Positions 27,454-38,151 of a DNA stretch of 64,000 nucleotides are shown piece by piece. The notes below the pieces were generated by a model that saw only the letters and a list, made by a program, of their open reading frames with translations, did no database searches and was not told the DNA's origin. Both the position numbers and the translations under genes were made by a program. Position 1 is the first letter of the stretch, and every line of letters starts with the position of its first letter. The DNA is from Bacteroidetes bacterium 46-16 (lineage in GTDB: Bacteria; Bacteroidota; Bacteroidia; Chitinophagales; Chitinophagaceae), in NCBI GenBank assembly GCA_001897835.1, contig MKUN01000048.1, positions 1 through 64,000 on the forward strand, given 5' to 3'.

Positions 27454-29922
27454 ATGGAAAAAGTGTTGGATGATATATTACCGATAATGGATGTGGAGCA
27501 TGACTGCATCCTGAGCAAGCAAGGCGATGTAACAGTCGTTTTTAAGGCAGACCTGCCGGAAATATTTACCCTTTCCGATCAGGAATATGAAGCCTTTCAC
27601 CAGGCATGGATAAAAGCGATTAAGCTGCTTCCCAAATTCAGTGTGTTTCACAAACAGGATTGGTTTCTCGAAAGCAGTCATAAACCCGATTTCTCAAAAG
27701 AAGATACCAGTTTCCTTAGCCGGGCAAGCGAACGTTTCTTTAATGAACGTCCTTTTCTCGCACATACCTGCTACATCATGCTTACCAAAAAGCCGGAAGG
27801 CCGGAAAACAGCCAGCTCGATGTTTTCAAGTCTCTTGCGGAAATCCATAGTGCCGGAAGAAACTTTGAGGCCGCAGATGTTACAGGACTTTCTGGACAGT
27901 ACGGGACAATTCAAGCGAATCATGGAGGATAGCGGGTTTGTGAAGCTGACAAGATTAAGAGAAAAGGACCTGCGCAGCCATAGCCGTAAAATGGGATTGG
28001 TAGAACAGTATTGCTACCTGTCTGAGCGAAATGATAGCTTCCTGATGGGCGATATCGTTTTTGATGAAGCGATGCGTGTGGGCGATAAATACTGCCAGTT
28101 ATATACGCTGGGCGATGCAATAGATCTTCCTGCACTATGCGGCAGCCGCATCAACTACGATAAATACAGTACAGACAAAACGAAGTTCAGTGTTGGGTTT
28201 GCTTCTACGTTAGGGCAGCTTTTGCCCTGCAATCATATCTACAATCAATACATCTTTATTGAAGATGCACAGAAAACCATCCAAAAGCTGGAGAGTAAAA
28301 GGCTGAGGCTGCAATCTCTTTCTGCATACAGCAGGGAGAATTTAATTGCAAGAGACGCTACGAACGATTTTCTGAACGAAGCCATCAGCCAGCAACGGTT
28401 GCCGGTTAAGGCGCATTTCAATGTGCTTGTATGGACAGACAATAAAGAGGAACTCAAAGACCTGAAGAATATGGTATCCTCTGCACTGGCACAGATGGAT
28501 GCAGTAGCCAAGCAGGAAACCATTGGCGCTCCGCAGATATTTTGGGCGGGCATTCCTGGGAATGCCGCAGACTTCCCGATGAATGATACGTTTGATACGT
28601 TCGCGGAACAGGGAACCTGTTTCCTAAACCTCGAAACCGGCTACCGATCTTCTTTAAGTCCGATAGGTATTCGCATGGGCGACCGGCTTAAAGGGAAACC
28701 CGTTCATGTGGACATTAGCGACGAGCCTATGAAAATGGGCATCTGCACAAACAGAAACAAATTCATACTTGGGCCTTCCGGTAGCGGAAAATCATTTTTT
28801 ACCAACCACATGGTACGTAGCTATTATGAGCAAGGTACGCATATCGTGCTGGTGGATGTGGGACATAGCTATAAAGGACTTTGCGACATGGTGAAGGGCT
28901 ATTACTTTACTTATAGCGAAGACAATCCCATCCGCTTCAATCCCTTTTACATAGGCGAAGGAGATAGCCTTGATACTGAAAAGAAAGAAAGTATTAAGAC
29001 ACTGCTCCTGGCACTGTGGAAGAAAGACGATGAGGCATTCAAGCGGAGCGAATACGTTGCCCTGTCAAATGCCATTAGCGGTTATTACAGTTATCTGGAA
29101 AAAAATACTGCTGTGTTTCCCTGTTTCAACAGTTTCTATGCTTTTCTGCGGGATGAATACACACTGGTGCTGGAGGGTGACAGAGTAAAAGAAAAGGATT
29201 TCGACATAGACAACTTTCTCTATGTGCTGCGCCCTTACTACGAAGGCGGCGAATTTGATTACCTGCTGAACGCTACCGAAAACCTGAATTTGCTGCAGGA
29301 AAGGTTTATCGTATTTGAACTGGACAACATTAAGGATCACCCTATCCTGTTTCCGGTAGTAACCATTATTATCATGGAGGTTTTCATCAACAAAATGCGG
29401 AAGATGAAAGGCATCCGCAAAATGATATTGATAGAAGAAGCCTGGAAAGCCTTAATGAAAGAAGGCTTTGCAGAATACATCAAATACCTGTTCAAAACAG
29501 TCCGCAAATTCTTCGGTGAAGCAATCGTGGTAACACAGGAAGTGGAAGACATCATTTCTTCTCCGGTGGTAAAGCAAGCCATCATCAATAATAGTGATTG
29601 CAAAATCCTGCTCGACCAAAGCAAGTACCAGAACAAATTTGATCAGATACAGGAACTATTGGGGCTAACGGAAAAAGAAAAAGCATTGGTACTCTCGGTC
29701 AATAAGTCCAATGATCCCGCTAAGAAATATAAAGAGGTATTCATCAGCCTTGGCGGTATGATGAGTAAAGTGTACCGGACAGAAGTAAGTCTTGAAGAAT
29801 ATCTCGCATACACTACTGAACAAACAGAGAAGGTAAAGCTGATGGAATACGCTGCAAAGTTTGATGGCGACATACGCAAAGGCATTGCGGCAATGGCAGA
29901 AGACATTAGGAATAAAAGTTAA
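27454..29922 (+). CDS. traG: TraG-family conjugative transposon ATPase (VirB4-like)
   Basis: Walker A GPSGSGKSFFTNHMVRSYY; Walker B MILIEEAWKAL; VTQEVEDIISSPVVKQAIINNSD. Confidence 0.93.
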   Translation: MEKVLDDILPIMDVEHDCILSKQGDVTVVFKADLPEIFTLSDQEYEAFHQAWIKAIKLLPKFSVFHKQDWFLESSHKPDFSKEDTSFLSRASERFFNERPFLAHTCYIMLTKKPEGRKTASSMFSSLLRKSIVPEETLRPQMLQDFLDSTGQFKRIMEDSGFVKLTRLREKDLRSHSRKMGLVEQYCYLSERNDSFLMGDIVFDEAMRVGDKYCQLYTLGDAIDLPALCGSRINYDKYSTDKTKFSVGFASTLGQLLPCNHIYNQYIFIEDAQKTIQKLESKRLRLQSLSAYSRENLIARDATNDFLNEAISQQRLPVKAHFNVLVWTDNKEELKDLKNMVSSALAQMDAVAKQETIGAPQIFWAGIPGNAADFPMNDTFDTFAEQGTCFLNLETGYRSSLSPIGIRMGDRLKGKPVHVDISDEPMKMGICTNRNKFILGPSGSGKSFFTNHMVRSYYEQGTHIVLVDVGHSYKGLCDMVKGYYFTYSEDNPIRFNPFYIGEGDSLDTEKKESIKTLLLALWKKDDEAFKRSEYVALSNAISGYYSYLEKNTAVFPCFNSFYAFLRDEYTLVLEGDRVKEKDFDIDNFLYVLRPYYEGGEFDYLLNATENLNLLQERFIVFELDNIKDHPILFPVVTIIIMEVFINKMRKMKGIRKMILIEEAWKALMKEGFAEYIKYLFKTVRKFFGEAIVVTQEVEDIISSPVVKQAIINNSDCKILLDQSKYQNKFDQIQELLGLTEKEKALVLSVNKSNDPAKKYKEVFISLGGMMSKVYRTEVSLEEYLAYTTEQTEKVKLMEYAAKFDGDIRKGIAAMAEDIRNKS

Positions 29923-29932
29923 TAAATATCCG

Positions 29933-30328
29933 ATGAAACTGAGAAAACTGATACGGGATCTGTGCTGCGCAATTAAGGTAATTGTGCATTTCGGCAGGGA
30001 GCATCATGCCACCATTTCTATGATGTTGGGTATCTATGGAAAACAACCATTGCACAATGATATGGTTGCAGGAGTGGATACCATGCTGAGCATAACATCC
30101 TGTGGCAGCTTTTATAAAATCACACGCACCGATTACATCAGCAACATACCTGAGAACGAAGAAACCTGGCTTGCTACTTACGGATGGCATTCTAATGGGC
30201 ATCTGATTGAAATAGGCGGTGATCGGTACTGCATTTTCGATACAGCTTCAAAATCGCTATACCTCGAAAAGCTAACCGAACAAGGAAAGACAACAATTGA
30301 ATTATTTACTAAAATCTTGAAGCAATGA
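29933..30328 (+). CDS. Hypothetical protein of tra region
   Basis: Complete ORF; ATG at 29933 in frame, downstream of TraG stop. Confidence 0.5.
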   Translation: MKLRKLIRDLCCAIKVIVHFGREHHATISMMLGIYGKQPLHNDMVAGVDTMLSITSCGSFYKITRTDYISNIPENEETWLATYGWHSNGHLIEIGGDRYCIFDTASKSLYLEKLTEQGKTTIELFTKILKQ

Positions 30329-31011
30329 AAAAATATGTAAGAATGATGCTTGTGGCTCTTTGCATTTCCTTCACTGTTCTTCCTGTACAGCAGGCAAATG
30401 CTACACCCATAGCCATACTGGAAATCATCAAGGCGGCGGTTAAAAAAGTGATAAAGGCGGTTGACTTAAAAATTCAGCGTTTGCAGAATAAAACGATCTG
30501 GTTGCAGAATGCTCAGAAGACACTGGAAAACACCTTATCTAAGCTGAAGCTGGATGAAATTTCTGACTGGACGGAAAAGCAAAAAGAACAGTATCGTAAG
30601 TATTACGATGAGTTGGCGCAAGTAAAAGCAATTATCTCCTATTACCAGCGCATCCGGGATATTACCAAAAAGCAATTGCGCCTTGTGGACGAATACAACA
30701 GGTCATGGGCACTGATCCGACAGGACAGCCGCTTTACAGCAAAGGAAGTAATGTATATGGAAAAGGTGTATTCGGGTATTCTCGATGAGAGCTTGAAGAA
30801 TATTGACCAGATCAATCTCATTATTAAATCCTTCACCACGAAGATGAGTGATGCCAAACGGCTGGAGTTGATCAACAATGCAGCCGACCAGGTAGATGCC
30901 AACTACTCCGATTTGGTACAGTTCAACAGGCAGAACACCTTACTAAGCCTTCAGCGTGCTAAGACCGAAACTGAAGTGCAGGCAGTTAAAAAATTATATG
31001 GACTTCCTTAA
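30325..31011 (+). CDS. TraI-like periplasmic conjugal transfer protein (paralog 1)
   Basis: Signal peptide, helical; TAKEVMYMEKVYSGILDESLKNIDQI parallels the two following ORFs. Confidence 0.65.
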   Translation: MKKYVRMMLVALCISFTVLPVQQANATPIAILEIIKAAVKKVIKAVDLKIQRLQNKTIWLQNAQKTLENTLSKLKLDEISDWTEKQKEQYRKYYDELAQVKAIISYYQRIRDITKKQLRLVDEYNRSWALIRQDSRFTAKEVMYMEKVYSGILDESLKNIDQINLIIKSFTTKMSDAKRLELINNAADQVDANYSDLVQFNRQNTLLSLQRAKTETEVQAVKKLYGLP

Positions 31012-31021
31012 ATCAACACGT

Positions 31022-31678
31022 ATGAAAAAGATAATCTTATTTCTAATACTGTTCGTATCGGCAGGGAGCAATCTGAAAGCACAAACTTTTGCAGAATGGT
31101 TCCAGCAAAAAAAGACACAGAAGAAATACCTGATCCAGCAAATAGCAGCACTTCAGGTATATATCGGGTATGCAAAAAAAGGGTACAATATAGCCAAAGA
31201 GGGCCTAACAACTATCGGGGGCTTCACCAGAGGCGAATTTAACCTGCATACAGATTATTTCAATTCATTGAAATCTGTCAACCCCGAAATCAAGCGATAT
31301 GCAAGGGTTGCAGATATAGTAGCCTTACAGCTCGAAATTGTACAAAACTACAACCGCACATATCGCAGGCTTAGCAGCAGCGATGCACTTTCAAATGATG
31401 AACTGGCATACATCCACAGGGTCTTCAGCAGACTGCTTGATGATTGTGATAAAACACTGGATGAGCTTATCACAATTACCACCGATGGAAAAATGGAAAT
31501 GAAGGATGATGAGCGCATGAAGAGGATTGATATGCTTTACCTGGATATGCAGGATAAGCTCACATTCTCGCAGAGCTTTTCTAATGATGCAGTATCACTT
31601 GCAGCATCAAGGTTAAAGGAGAAAACAGATGTACAAACCAGCCGTGTACTGCATGGCATTAAAAACGAGTCACGATGA
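31022..31678 (+). CDS. TraI-like conjugal transfer protein (paralog 2)
   Basis: GYAKKGYNIAKEGLTTIGGFTRGEFNLHTDYFNSLKSVNPEIKRYARVADIV parallels 31675-32313. Confidence 0.65.
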   Translation: MKKIILFLILFVSAGSNLKAQTFAEWFQQKKTQKKYLIQQIAALQVYIGYAKKGYNIAKEGLTTIGGFTRGEFNLHTDYFNSLKSVNPEIKRYARVADIVALQLEIVQNYNRTYRRLSSSDALSNDELAYIHRVFSRLLDDCDKTLDELITITTDGKMEMKDDERMKRIDMLYLDMQDKLTFSQSFSNDAVSLAASRLKEKTDVQTSRVLHGIKNESR

Positions 31679-32313
31679 AAAAGATAATCGTAATTATATC
31701 GCTGTCATTCTTGGGTTTGCTTCCTGCTTTCCGAGCATCTGCGCAAGCCGATGAAATAGCACAGCTTTTACTCAATGTTGAGAAGCTGGCGCAATTCGAG
31801 CAGATCCTGAGTGACATGAAAAAGGGCTACCAGATTTTGGAAGGTGGCTACAACACCATAAAGAATATTTCCGAAGGCAACTTCAGCTTGCACAAGGCTT
31901 TTCTTGACGGTTTAATGGGTGTAAGTCCTACCGTGCGCAATTACAGGCGTGTAGCGGATATCACCAACTACCAGATCGCCTTAGTTAAGGAATACCGCAA
32001 CGCTTATGATCGGTTCAGGCGGGACAATAATTTCAATCCCGATGAGCTGGCGTATTTGGGTCGGGTGTATGACAACTTGTTTAAGGAGAGCCTGCGTAAT
32101 CTGGATGAACTGCTCACGGTCATCACGGCAGGCAAAGCCCGTATGAGCGATGATGAACGACTGCAAACCATTGACAGGATTTATGCCGACATGCTGGATA
32201 AATTAATGTTTCTGCGGCACTTCAATAATAACACTACAATACTGGCCGTGCAACGGGCGAAAGAACGCAACGATGCACAGACCATTCGTAAGATCTATGG
32301 GTTAAACAATTAA
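31675..32313 (+). CDS. TraI-like conjugal transfer protein (paralog 3)
   Basis: KKGYQILEGGYNTIKNISEGNFSLHKAFLDGLMGVSPTVRNYRRVADIT. Confidence 0.65.
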   Translation: MKKIIVIISLSFLGLLPAFRASAQADEIAQLLLNVEKLAQFEQILSDMKKGYQILEGGYNTIKNISEGNFSLHKAFLDGLMGVSPTVRNYRRVADITNYQIALVKEYRNAYDRFRRDNNFNPDELAYLGRVYDNLFKESLRNLDELLTVITAGKARMSDDERLQTIDRIYADMLDKLMFLRHFNNNTTILAVQRAKERNDAQTIRKIYGLNN

Positions 32314-32323
32314 ATAAACAGAT

Positions 32324-33532
32324 ATGGCAAAGTGTGGAAAGACCGCCTGGCTGGCGGTGGTGGGGTTGATAATGCCTTTTATAAGCCGTGCACAAGGTAT
32401 AGCCGATGAAATGAGAGGAATGCATGGTGTATTGGAACAATTGTATGATGAAATGATGCCTTTGTGCAGCCAGTTGATCGGTGTAGGTCAAGGATTGGCG
32501 GGATTTGCTGCTATGTGGTATATCGCATCAAGGGTATGGGGACATTTATCGAGAGCGGAACCTATTGATTTTTATCCGCTGTTCCGTCCCTTCGTTATTG
32601 GATTTTGCGTGATGATATTTCCCTCCGTTTTGGGATTGATCAATGGCGTAATGAAACCTACTGTGACAGCCACTGCCGCAATGGTAGAAAATTCAGATAA
32701 AGCTATTTCGGTGCTCTTGCAAAAAAAGGAAGAAGCCATCAAGCAAACGGATGTGTGGCAAATGTATGTGGGAGAAAGTGGTAGCGGTGATAGGGACAAG
32801 TGGTATAAATACACACATGATAATGAAGACCCTTCAGAAGAAGGCTTTTTTGAAGGCATTGGAAACGACATCAAGTTCGCCATGTCCAAAGCCTCTTACA
32901 ACTTCCGCAATTCGGTGAAGGAATGGATGAGCGAAGTGCTCAGGGTATTATTTGAAGCGGCATCCTTGTGTATTGATACGCTACGAACATTCCAGTTAGT
33001 CGTATTGGCGATACTTGGTCCTTTGGTATTTGGCATTGCAGTATTTGACGGTTTTCAGCATACGCTTACCGTCTGGATAGCCCGCTATATCAACATCTTT
33101 CTATGGCTACCTGTCGCCAACATCTTCGGAAGCATTATAGGGAAGATACAGGAGAAAATGCTGGAGCTGGATATATCGCAGGTGCAGGATTACGGCGACA
33201 CATTTTTCAGCAGAACCGATGTGGCTTACCTGGTCTTCATGATAATAGGCATAGTCGGATACTTTACTGTTCCCTCCGTAGCGAATTACATTGTTCATGC
33301 AGGTGGTGGTGGCGCGTTAGGCCACAAGGTCACAAGCATTTTCGGCAGTTCTTCAAGAACGGTAGTCAATACAGCTTCAGCCGGTGCAGGCATGGCCGTA
33401 GATGCAATGGGCAGCGCGGCAAACCGTATGACGCAAAGCATGGCCAGTAGCGGCAATTCCAATCCTTATTTCGGTGAGGGCAGTAGTGGCAAATCTGGCT
33501 ATATGAACGACAAGCTAAAAGGCAATTCATAA
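32324..33532 (+). CDS. traJ: Conjugative transposon protein TraJ
   Basis: Polytopic; EPIDFYPLFRPFVIGFCVMIFPSVLGLINGVMKPT, typical TraJ pattern. Confidence 0.88.
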   Translation: MAKCGKTAWLAVVGLIMPFISRAQGIADEMRGMHGVLEQLYDEMMPLCSQLIGVGQGLAGFAAMWYIASRVWGHLSRAEPIDFYPLFRPFVIGFCVMIFPSVLGLINGVMKPTVTATAAMVENSDKAISVLLQKKEEAIKQTDVWQMYVGESGSGDRDKWYKYTHDNEDPSEEGFFEGIGNDIKFAMSKASYNFRNSVKEWMSEVLRVLFEAASLCIDTLRTFQLVVLAILGPLVFGIAVFDGFQHTLTVWIARYINIFLWLPVANIFGSIIGKIQEKMLELDISQVQDYGDTFFSRTDVAYLVFMIIGIVGYFTVPSVANYIVHAGGGGALGHKVTSIFGSSSRTVVNTASAGAGMAVDAMGSAANRMTQSMASSGNSNPYFGEGSSGKSGYMNDKLKGNS

Positions 33533-33550
33533 TAATTAAAAGGGAGATAT

Positions 33551-34174
33551 ATGTTCAAGAAAATGAAAAACATTGATACAGCTTTCCGTCATATCAGGAG
33601 TTTTACCCTGGTAGTGATTATAGGTTGTGTACTGATATGCTGCTTTGCATTATACAAGAGTTTCAGCCTTGTATCCCAGATGCAAAGCAAAATATACATC
33701 CTTGCAAATGGCAAGGCACTGGAAGCCTACGCATCTGAACGGAAAGACAATATTCCTGTAGAGGCAAGAGATCACGTAACTACATTCCACAAACTATTCT
33801 TTACGCTTGACCCTGATGATAAAGCAATCACAGCAAGCATTACCAAAGCCTTGTACCTGGCAGACGGAAGCGCCAAACGAGCCTACGATGATCTGAAGGA
33901 GAACGGGTACTATGCAGGGCTTATATCCGGCAACGTCAATCAAACCATTGTTGTGGATAGTGTGGCGGTAGATATCAATGATTACCCATACAAATTCCGT
34001 TGTTATGCTACGCAGAGCATTATTCGACCGACCAGCATTACTACCCGTAGCCTGGTGACAGATGGTGCATTGCGGAATGTATCACGCAGTGACAATAATC
34101 CACACGGTTTCCTTATCGAGCGATGGAGTACGATTGACAACAGGGATTTAAAAACAGTAAGCAGGCGACAATAA
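33551..34174 (+). CDS. traK: Conjugative transposon protein TraK
   Basis: MFKKMKNIDTAFRHIRSFTLVVIIGCVLICCFALYKSF...ARDHVTTFHKLFFTLDPD. Confidence 0.9.
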   Translation: MFKKMKNIDTAFRHIRSFTLVVIIGCVLICCFALYKSFSLVSQMQSKIYILANGKALEAYASERKDNIPVEARDHVTTFHKLFFTLDPDDKAITASITKALYLADGSAKRAYDDLKENGYYAGLISGNVNQTIVVDSVAVDINDYPYKFRCYATQSIIRPTSITTRSLVTDGALRNVSRSDNNPHGFLIERWSTIDNRDLKTVSRRQ

Positions 34175-34185
34175 AAATCAAGATC

Positions 34186-34668
34186 ATGAAACTATTTCCA
34201 AAAAGAAAAAAGGACGATGCTGAGCTAAGGCCCAATGCGCTTTCCAAAGGAATAACAGCGGGCTACCAACGAATACAAGTTGGCTGGGCAAGTTGGATGA
34301 TGAGGCGAACAGAGAATTTCTCACGGCGTACATGGTTTGTGCTGCTTATTCTTTTCGTTCTGTGTACCGGCACATACAGCATATATCTGGGCGTAAGTGC
34401 TTTTACCGGCAAAAAAAGCACTTCAATAACCATAACACCCATCAAAAAGCCTAAGCACGTAACTGAAACGGGAGAAGCAAATGTTGAACCAGCGGAAGTG
34501 TCTGAGGCTGAATACAGCCGCATCAAGAGGTTCAGGATGTATATGGATAGCCTGGCACGAAGTCCTGCGGGGAAAACTCTTTATGACAGCATAATCCAGC
34601 ATCGTCCGGGACTTATGGACAGTGTGCGGTTTATTGAAAATTATTATCAACAATTAAAACAGAAATAA
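34186..34668 (+). CDS. TraL-like conjugative protein
   Basis: Position between TraK and TraM; single TM after cytoplasmic N-terminus. Confidence 0.55.
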   Translation: MKLFPKRKKDDAELRPNALSKGITAGYQRIQVGWASWMMRRTENFSRRTWFVLLILFVLCTGTYSIYLGVSAFTGKKSTSITITPIKKPKHVTETGEANVEPAEVSEAEYSRIKRFRMYMDSLARSPAGKTLYDSIIQHRPGLMDSVRFIENYYQQLKQK

Positions 34669-34670
34669 AA

Positions 34671-35969
34671 ATGGAAAAGCAAGTAAAAACTCCGAAGGAG
34701 ATCAGGCAGCGCAGGTTCTTATTGGTATTGCCGCTTCTCGCATTGCCTTTTATGACCATGATTTTTTGGGCGCTTGGCGGTGGCAAGGTTGAAAAGGTGG
34801 AAGCCCAGGCATCTGCAAAAAAGGGATTTAACATTAATCTGCCGGACGCTAATCTAAAAGAGGACAAGCCGATGGACAAAATGAGCTACTACAATCAGGC
34901 TCAACTGGATTCTGTCAAATTTCAGGAAATGATAAAGAATGATCCAAATTATAGGGATATTGGATTGACAGATACCGATGAATATCTGTCGAATGACGAA
35001 GATACCTTTCAGCAACCGAAAGGTTTGAATACATCCCTTCAGGGAAGCCGGGGACACAATGACCCCAATACTGAAAAGATTTACCGCAAGCTGGCAGAAC
35101 TGGATAGGGAGATGAACAAGCCGCTACCGACATCATCAGACAATGACGAGTATGATACATACCAACCCACCTCATCGAGAAACCGGAATAGTGCCTCAGT
35201 AAATTCTTCTGATGTCGAAAGACTGGAACAAATGATGAACACGATGAATCAGTCGAATGGCGAAGATCCTGAGTTGCAGCAATTGAATGGTATGCTTGAT
35301 AAGATATTGGACGTACAAAATCCCGAAAGAGTGCAGGAGCGACTAAGACAAACTTCTGAAGCGAATCGAGGACAAGTGTTTGCGGTATCATCTAAAAAGA
35401 AAGATAATAGTATCACGCTGCTTGATACCGAGCATATATCGGGCAACACAACAAATGGCTTCTATTCACTTACCGGTGCAACAGCTATCGAAGATTCGCA
35501 GAATGCCATACAAGCTGTTATTCACGAAACACAAACTGTCGTAGATGGCTCAACTGTCAAGTTGAGATTGGTAAATGATATTTTCATAAATGGCGTTCGC
35601 ATTCCGAAAGACAATTTCCTCTTTGGAGTAGCCTCGCTGCGTGGTGAAAGATTAAGTATCAAGATTAACAGTGTACGCTTTGGCAATTCTTTATTCCCGG
35701 TTGAATTATCGGTATATGACATGGACGGCCTGGACGGCATTTATATTCCCGGAGCGATTACAAGGGATGTTGCAAAGCAGTCGGCAGACCGTTCTATGCA
35801 AACAATCGGGCTAACCAGTCTTGATCCGTCGTGGGGCGCACAGGCAGCAAGCGCAGGCATTGAAGCTGCAAAAACGCTGTTCAGCCGAAAAGTAAAGCTA
35901 ATCAAGGTAACTGTGAAGGCAGGGTATCAGGTGCTTCTGCGTGACGAAAAGCAAAAACAATCCAACTAA
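34671..35969 (+). CDS. traM: Conjugative transposon protein TraM
   Basis: RRFLLVLPLLALPFMTMIFWALGGG...GINLPDA-type region; C-terminal TVKLRLVNDIFINGVRIPKDNFLFGVASLRGERL. Confidence 0.9.
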   Translation: MEKQVKTPKEIRQRRFLLVLPLLALPFMTMIFWALGGGKVEKVEAQASAKKGFNINLPDANLKEDKPMDKMSYYNQAQLDSVKFQEMIKNDPNYRDIGLTDTDEYLSNDEDTFQQPKGLNTSLQGSRGHNDPNTEKIYRKLAELDREMNKPLPTSSDNDEYDTYQPTSSRNRNSASVNSSDVERLEQMMNTMNQSNGEDPELQQLNGMLDKILDVQNPERVQERLRQTSEANRGQVFAVSSKKKDNSITLLDTEHISGNTTNGFYSLTGATAIEDSQNAIQAVIHETQTVVDGSTVKLRLVNDIFINGVRIPKDNFLFGVASLRGERLSIKINSVRFGNSLFPVELSVYDMDGLDGIYIPGAITRDVAKQSADRSMQTIGLTSLDPSWGAQAASAGIEAAKTLFSRKVKLIKVTVKAGYQVLLRDEKQKQSN

Positions 35970-35998
35970 ATATTTCAATCACTTAAAAATTCCAGAAG

Positions 35999-36841
35999 AT
36001 GAAAAAGATCAGTGCAGTAATGGCAATAGGAATTTTCCTGCTATTTACAACTTTCAAGGCTCAGGCCCAAACAAATACAGCCTGGCAAACCAAAGCAATC
36101 GAAACGTATCATGTAACAGTTGCTTTCTCCAAAACCACCAACATCATCTTTCCTTATGCTATCGTCAGCGTAGATATAGGAAGCAGGGATGTACTGGCGC
36201 AAAAAGCGAAAGGTGTAGAAAATATTTTGCAGATAAAAGCTGCAAAGGACAGTTTTTCGCAAACAAATATTAGCATCATTACGGCTGACGGCAAGCTCAC
36301 GTCATTTCTTGTTGATTATGACAGCCAACCGTCAGTGCTCAACTTGGCTCTTACAGGCGTAGGCAGACAAAATACTATCTCCATTCCTTCAGAGAACATT
36401 AACCAGGAACAAATGGAGCATTTTGCTACGATGGCTGCGGAATCAAAAGCCAAAGTGAGGGGCATAAAGGATAAAACCTTCGGCATTCGCTTTAAGCTAA
36501 ATGGAATATTTATCCATGAGGATATAATGTTGTTACGCTTCAATATTTCCAATCAAACCAATATCAATTATGATATTGATCAATTGAGGCTTTATATCCG
36601 CGACCAGAAGAAATCCAAAAGGACAGCAACACAGGAGATTGAAATATTACCTGTGCTCGTACAGGATAATACCAGTAAGGTAGCAGGTCAGTCGGACAAT
36701 ACGATTGTGTTTGTTGTACCAAAGTTCACCATTCCTGACAAAAAATATCTCGCCGTGCAATTAATGGAGAAGAATGGTGGTCGGCATTTGGAGCTGCATG
36801 TAAAGAACAAGAAGATTGTAAAGGCAGTTCCGATTGACTAA
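35999..36841 (+). CDS. traN: Conjugative transposon protein TraN
   Basis: YHVTVAFSKTTNIIFPYAIVSVDIGSRDVLAQKAKGVENILQIKAAK. Confidence 0.9.
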   Translation: MKKISAVMAIGIFLLFTTFKAQAQTNTAWQTKAIETYHVTVAFSKTTNIIFPYAIVSVDIGSRDVLAQKAKGVENILQIKAAKDSFSQTNISIITADGKLTSFLVDYDSQPSVLNLALTGVGRQNTISIPSENINQEQMEHFATMAAESKAKVRGIKDKTFGIRFKLNGIFIHEDIMLLRFNISNQTNINYDIDQLRLYIRDQKKSKRTATQEIEILPVLVQDNTSKVAGQSDNTIVFVVPKFTIPDKKYLAVQLMEKNGGRHLELHVKNKKIVKAVPID

Positions 36842-36910
36842 CGCTGGAAATGAAGCCAATCATTGCCTCATATCCTCAATCAGCATTTATTCCCGCTAAA
36901 AACTTGAATT

Positions 36911-38068
36911 ATGAAAATCAGGAAAGACGACTATCAGGATGTCCTTGCACATCTAACAAACAAACGTTGGGAAGGTGAAGAATTTGTAGCATTTCTCACT
37001 GATGGTCTGCCAGTCAGTAAAGAAGAACTATACACCTTCTCTACGGAATATGATGCCAGGGAGTTCTGTTACGAGATGTCAACCGATATAGACTTTTACA
37101 ACTTCTTGTCAATACGGTCGGCGTACAGGGCCATGCAGGAAGCTGCGGAAGATAGTAAGCTAATGATTGAAAGGGACGGCATCATTGACGTTTCTCTGAT
37201 GGTTGCTGTTCGATATGAAAGATTAGAAAGAGAACAATTAAATAACAATCAAAATTCAGAAGTCATGAATCAGAAAAATTTTGAATACCTGCGTGACCAA
37301 GTAAAGTACACGGGGTTTGGTGAAGGGTTGGAAAATGACCTGAAGCAAAAAATTCAGGAAGGGAACCCGGAATTTAAGTTAGCCTACGAAACCAAGTACG
37401 GCAACGATACAGTTAACGCTACATTGAATTTCAGCCAATCCAAGCAAAGCGATATGTACTTCTTTAATTCCTATCAGGTGAATGTACAAAAGGAGAACAC
37501 CGCTGAACCAATGGATCAAACCTTCTACATCAATAAAGGCAACAACATTACTCTGAAAGAAGCCTATAACCTGATGGAAGGTAGGTCGGTCAACAAAGAT
37601 CTCACCAACAAGGAAGGACAAGTGTACAATGCCTGGGTTCAGATGGACTTTAAACAAAGTGATGATAATGGGAATTTCAAGCTGAAGCATTACCATCAGA
37701 ACTATGGCTATGATCTGGAGGCTGTCTTGTCTAAGCATCCAATCAGGGAATTGAGTAATGAAGAATACAAGGCCAACCTGATGGATTCTCTCAAAAAGGG
37801 CAACCTGCAATCTGCAACGTTTCAGATCAACGGCGCAGACCATAAGCAATACATCGAAGCAAACCCTCAATTCAAGACAATCAACATTTATGATAGCAGT
37901 ATGCAAAGGGTGGATAACCGGCAATCAAAAAAAGAACAACAATCTGAAGATGAAGGCCAGTCAGTTAAACAAGATGGTAAAAAGGAAAAGCAGACACCTG
38001 CTGAAGATGATGGCCCTGAGATGCCGAAGGCATCTAACAAAAAGAAGAAAAGGCAAAGCATCAGCTAA
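36911..38068 (+). CDS. DUF3945-like conserved protein (paralog A)
   Basis: NLMEGRSVNKDL...GNFKLKHYHQNYGYDLEAVLSKHPIRELSN...QYIEANPQFKTINIYD, repeated in 38927-39979. Confidence 0.6.
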   Translation: MKIRKDDYQDVLAHLTNKRWEGEEFVAFLTDGLPVSKEELYTFSTEYDAREFCYEMSTDIDFYNFLSIRSAYRAMQEAAEDSKLMIERDGIIDVSLMVAVRYERLEREQLNNNQNSEVMNQKNFEYLRDQVKYTGFGEGLENDLKQKIQEGNPEFKLAYETKYGNDTVNATLNFSQSKQSDMYFFNSYQVNVQKENTAEPMDQTFYINKGNNITLKEAYNLMEGRSVNKDLTNKEGQVYNAWVQMDFKQSDDNGNFKLKHYHQNYGYDLEAVLSKHPIRELSNEEYKANLMDSLKKGNLQSATFQINGADHKQYIEANPQFKTINIYDSSMQRVDNRQSKKEQQSEDEGQSVKQDGKKEKQTPAEDDGPEMPKASNKKKKRQSIS

Positions 38069-38151
38069 AGATTAAACAGACCAGCTTACCATAAGTAGCC
38101 GATGTTGGATGTGGGAAAGGGAAACTATTTATAACAAAAAAGCAAAGTCAA

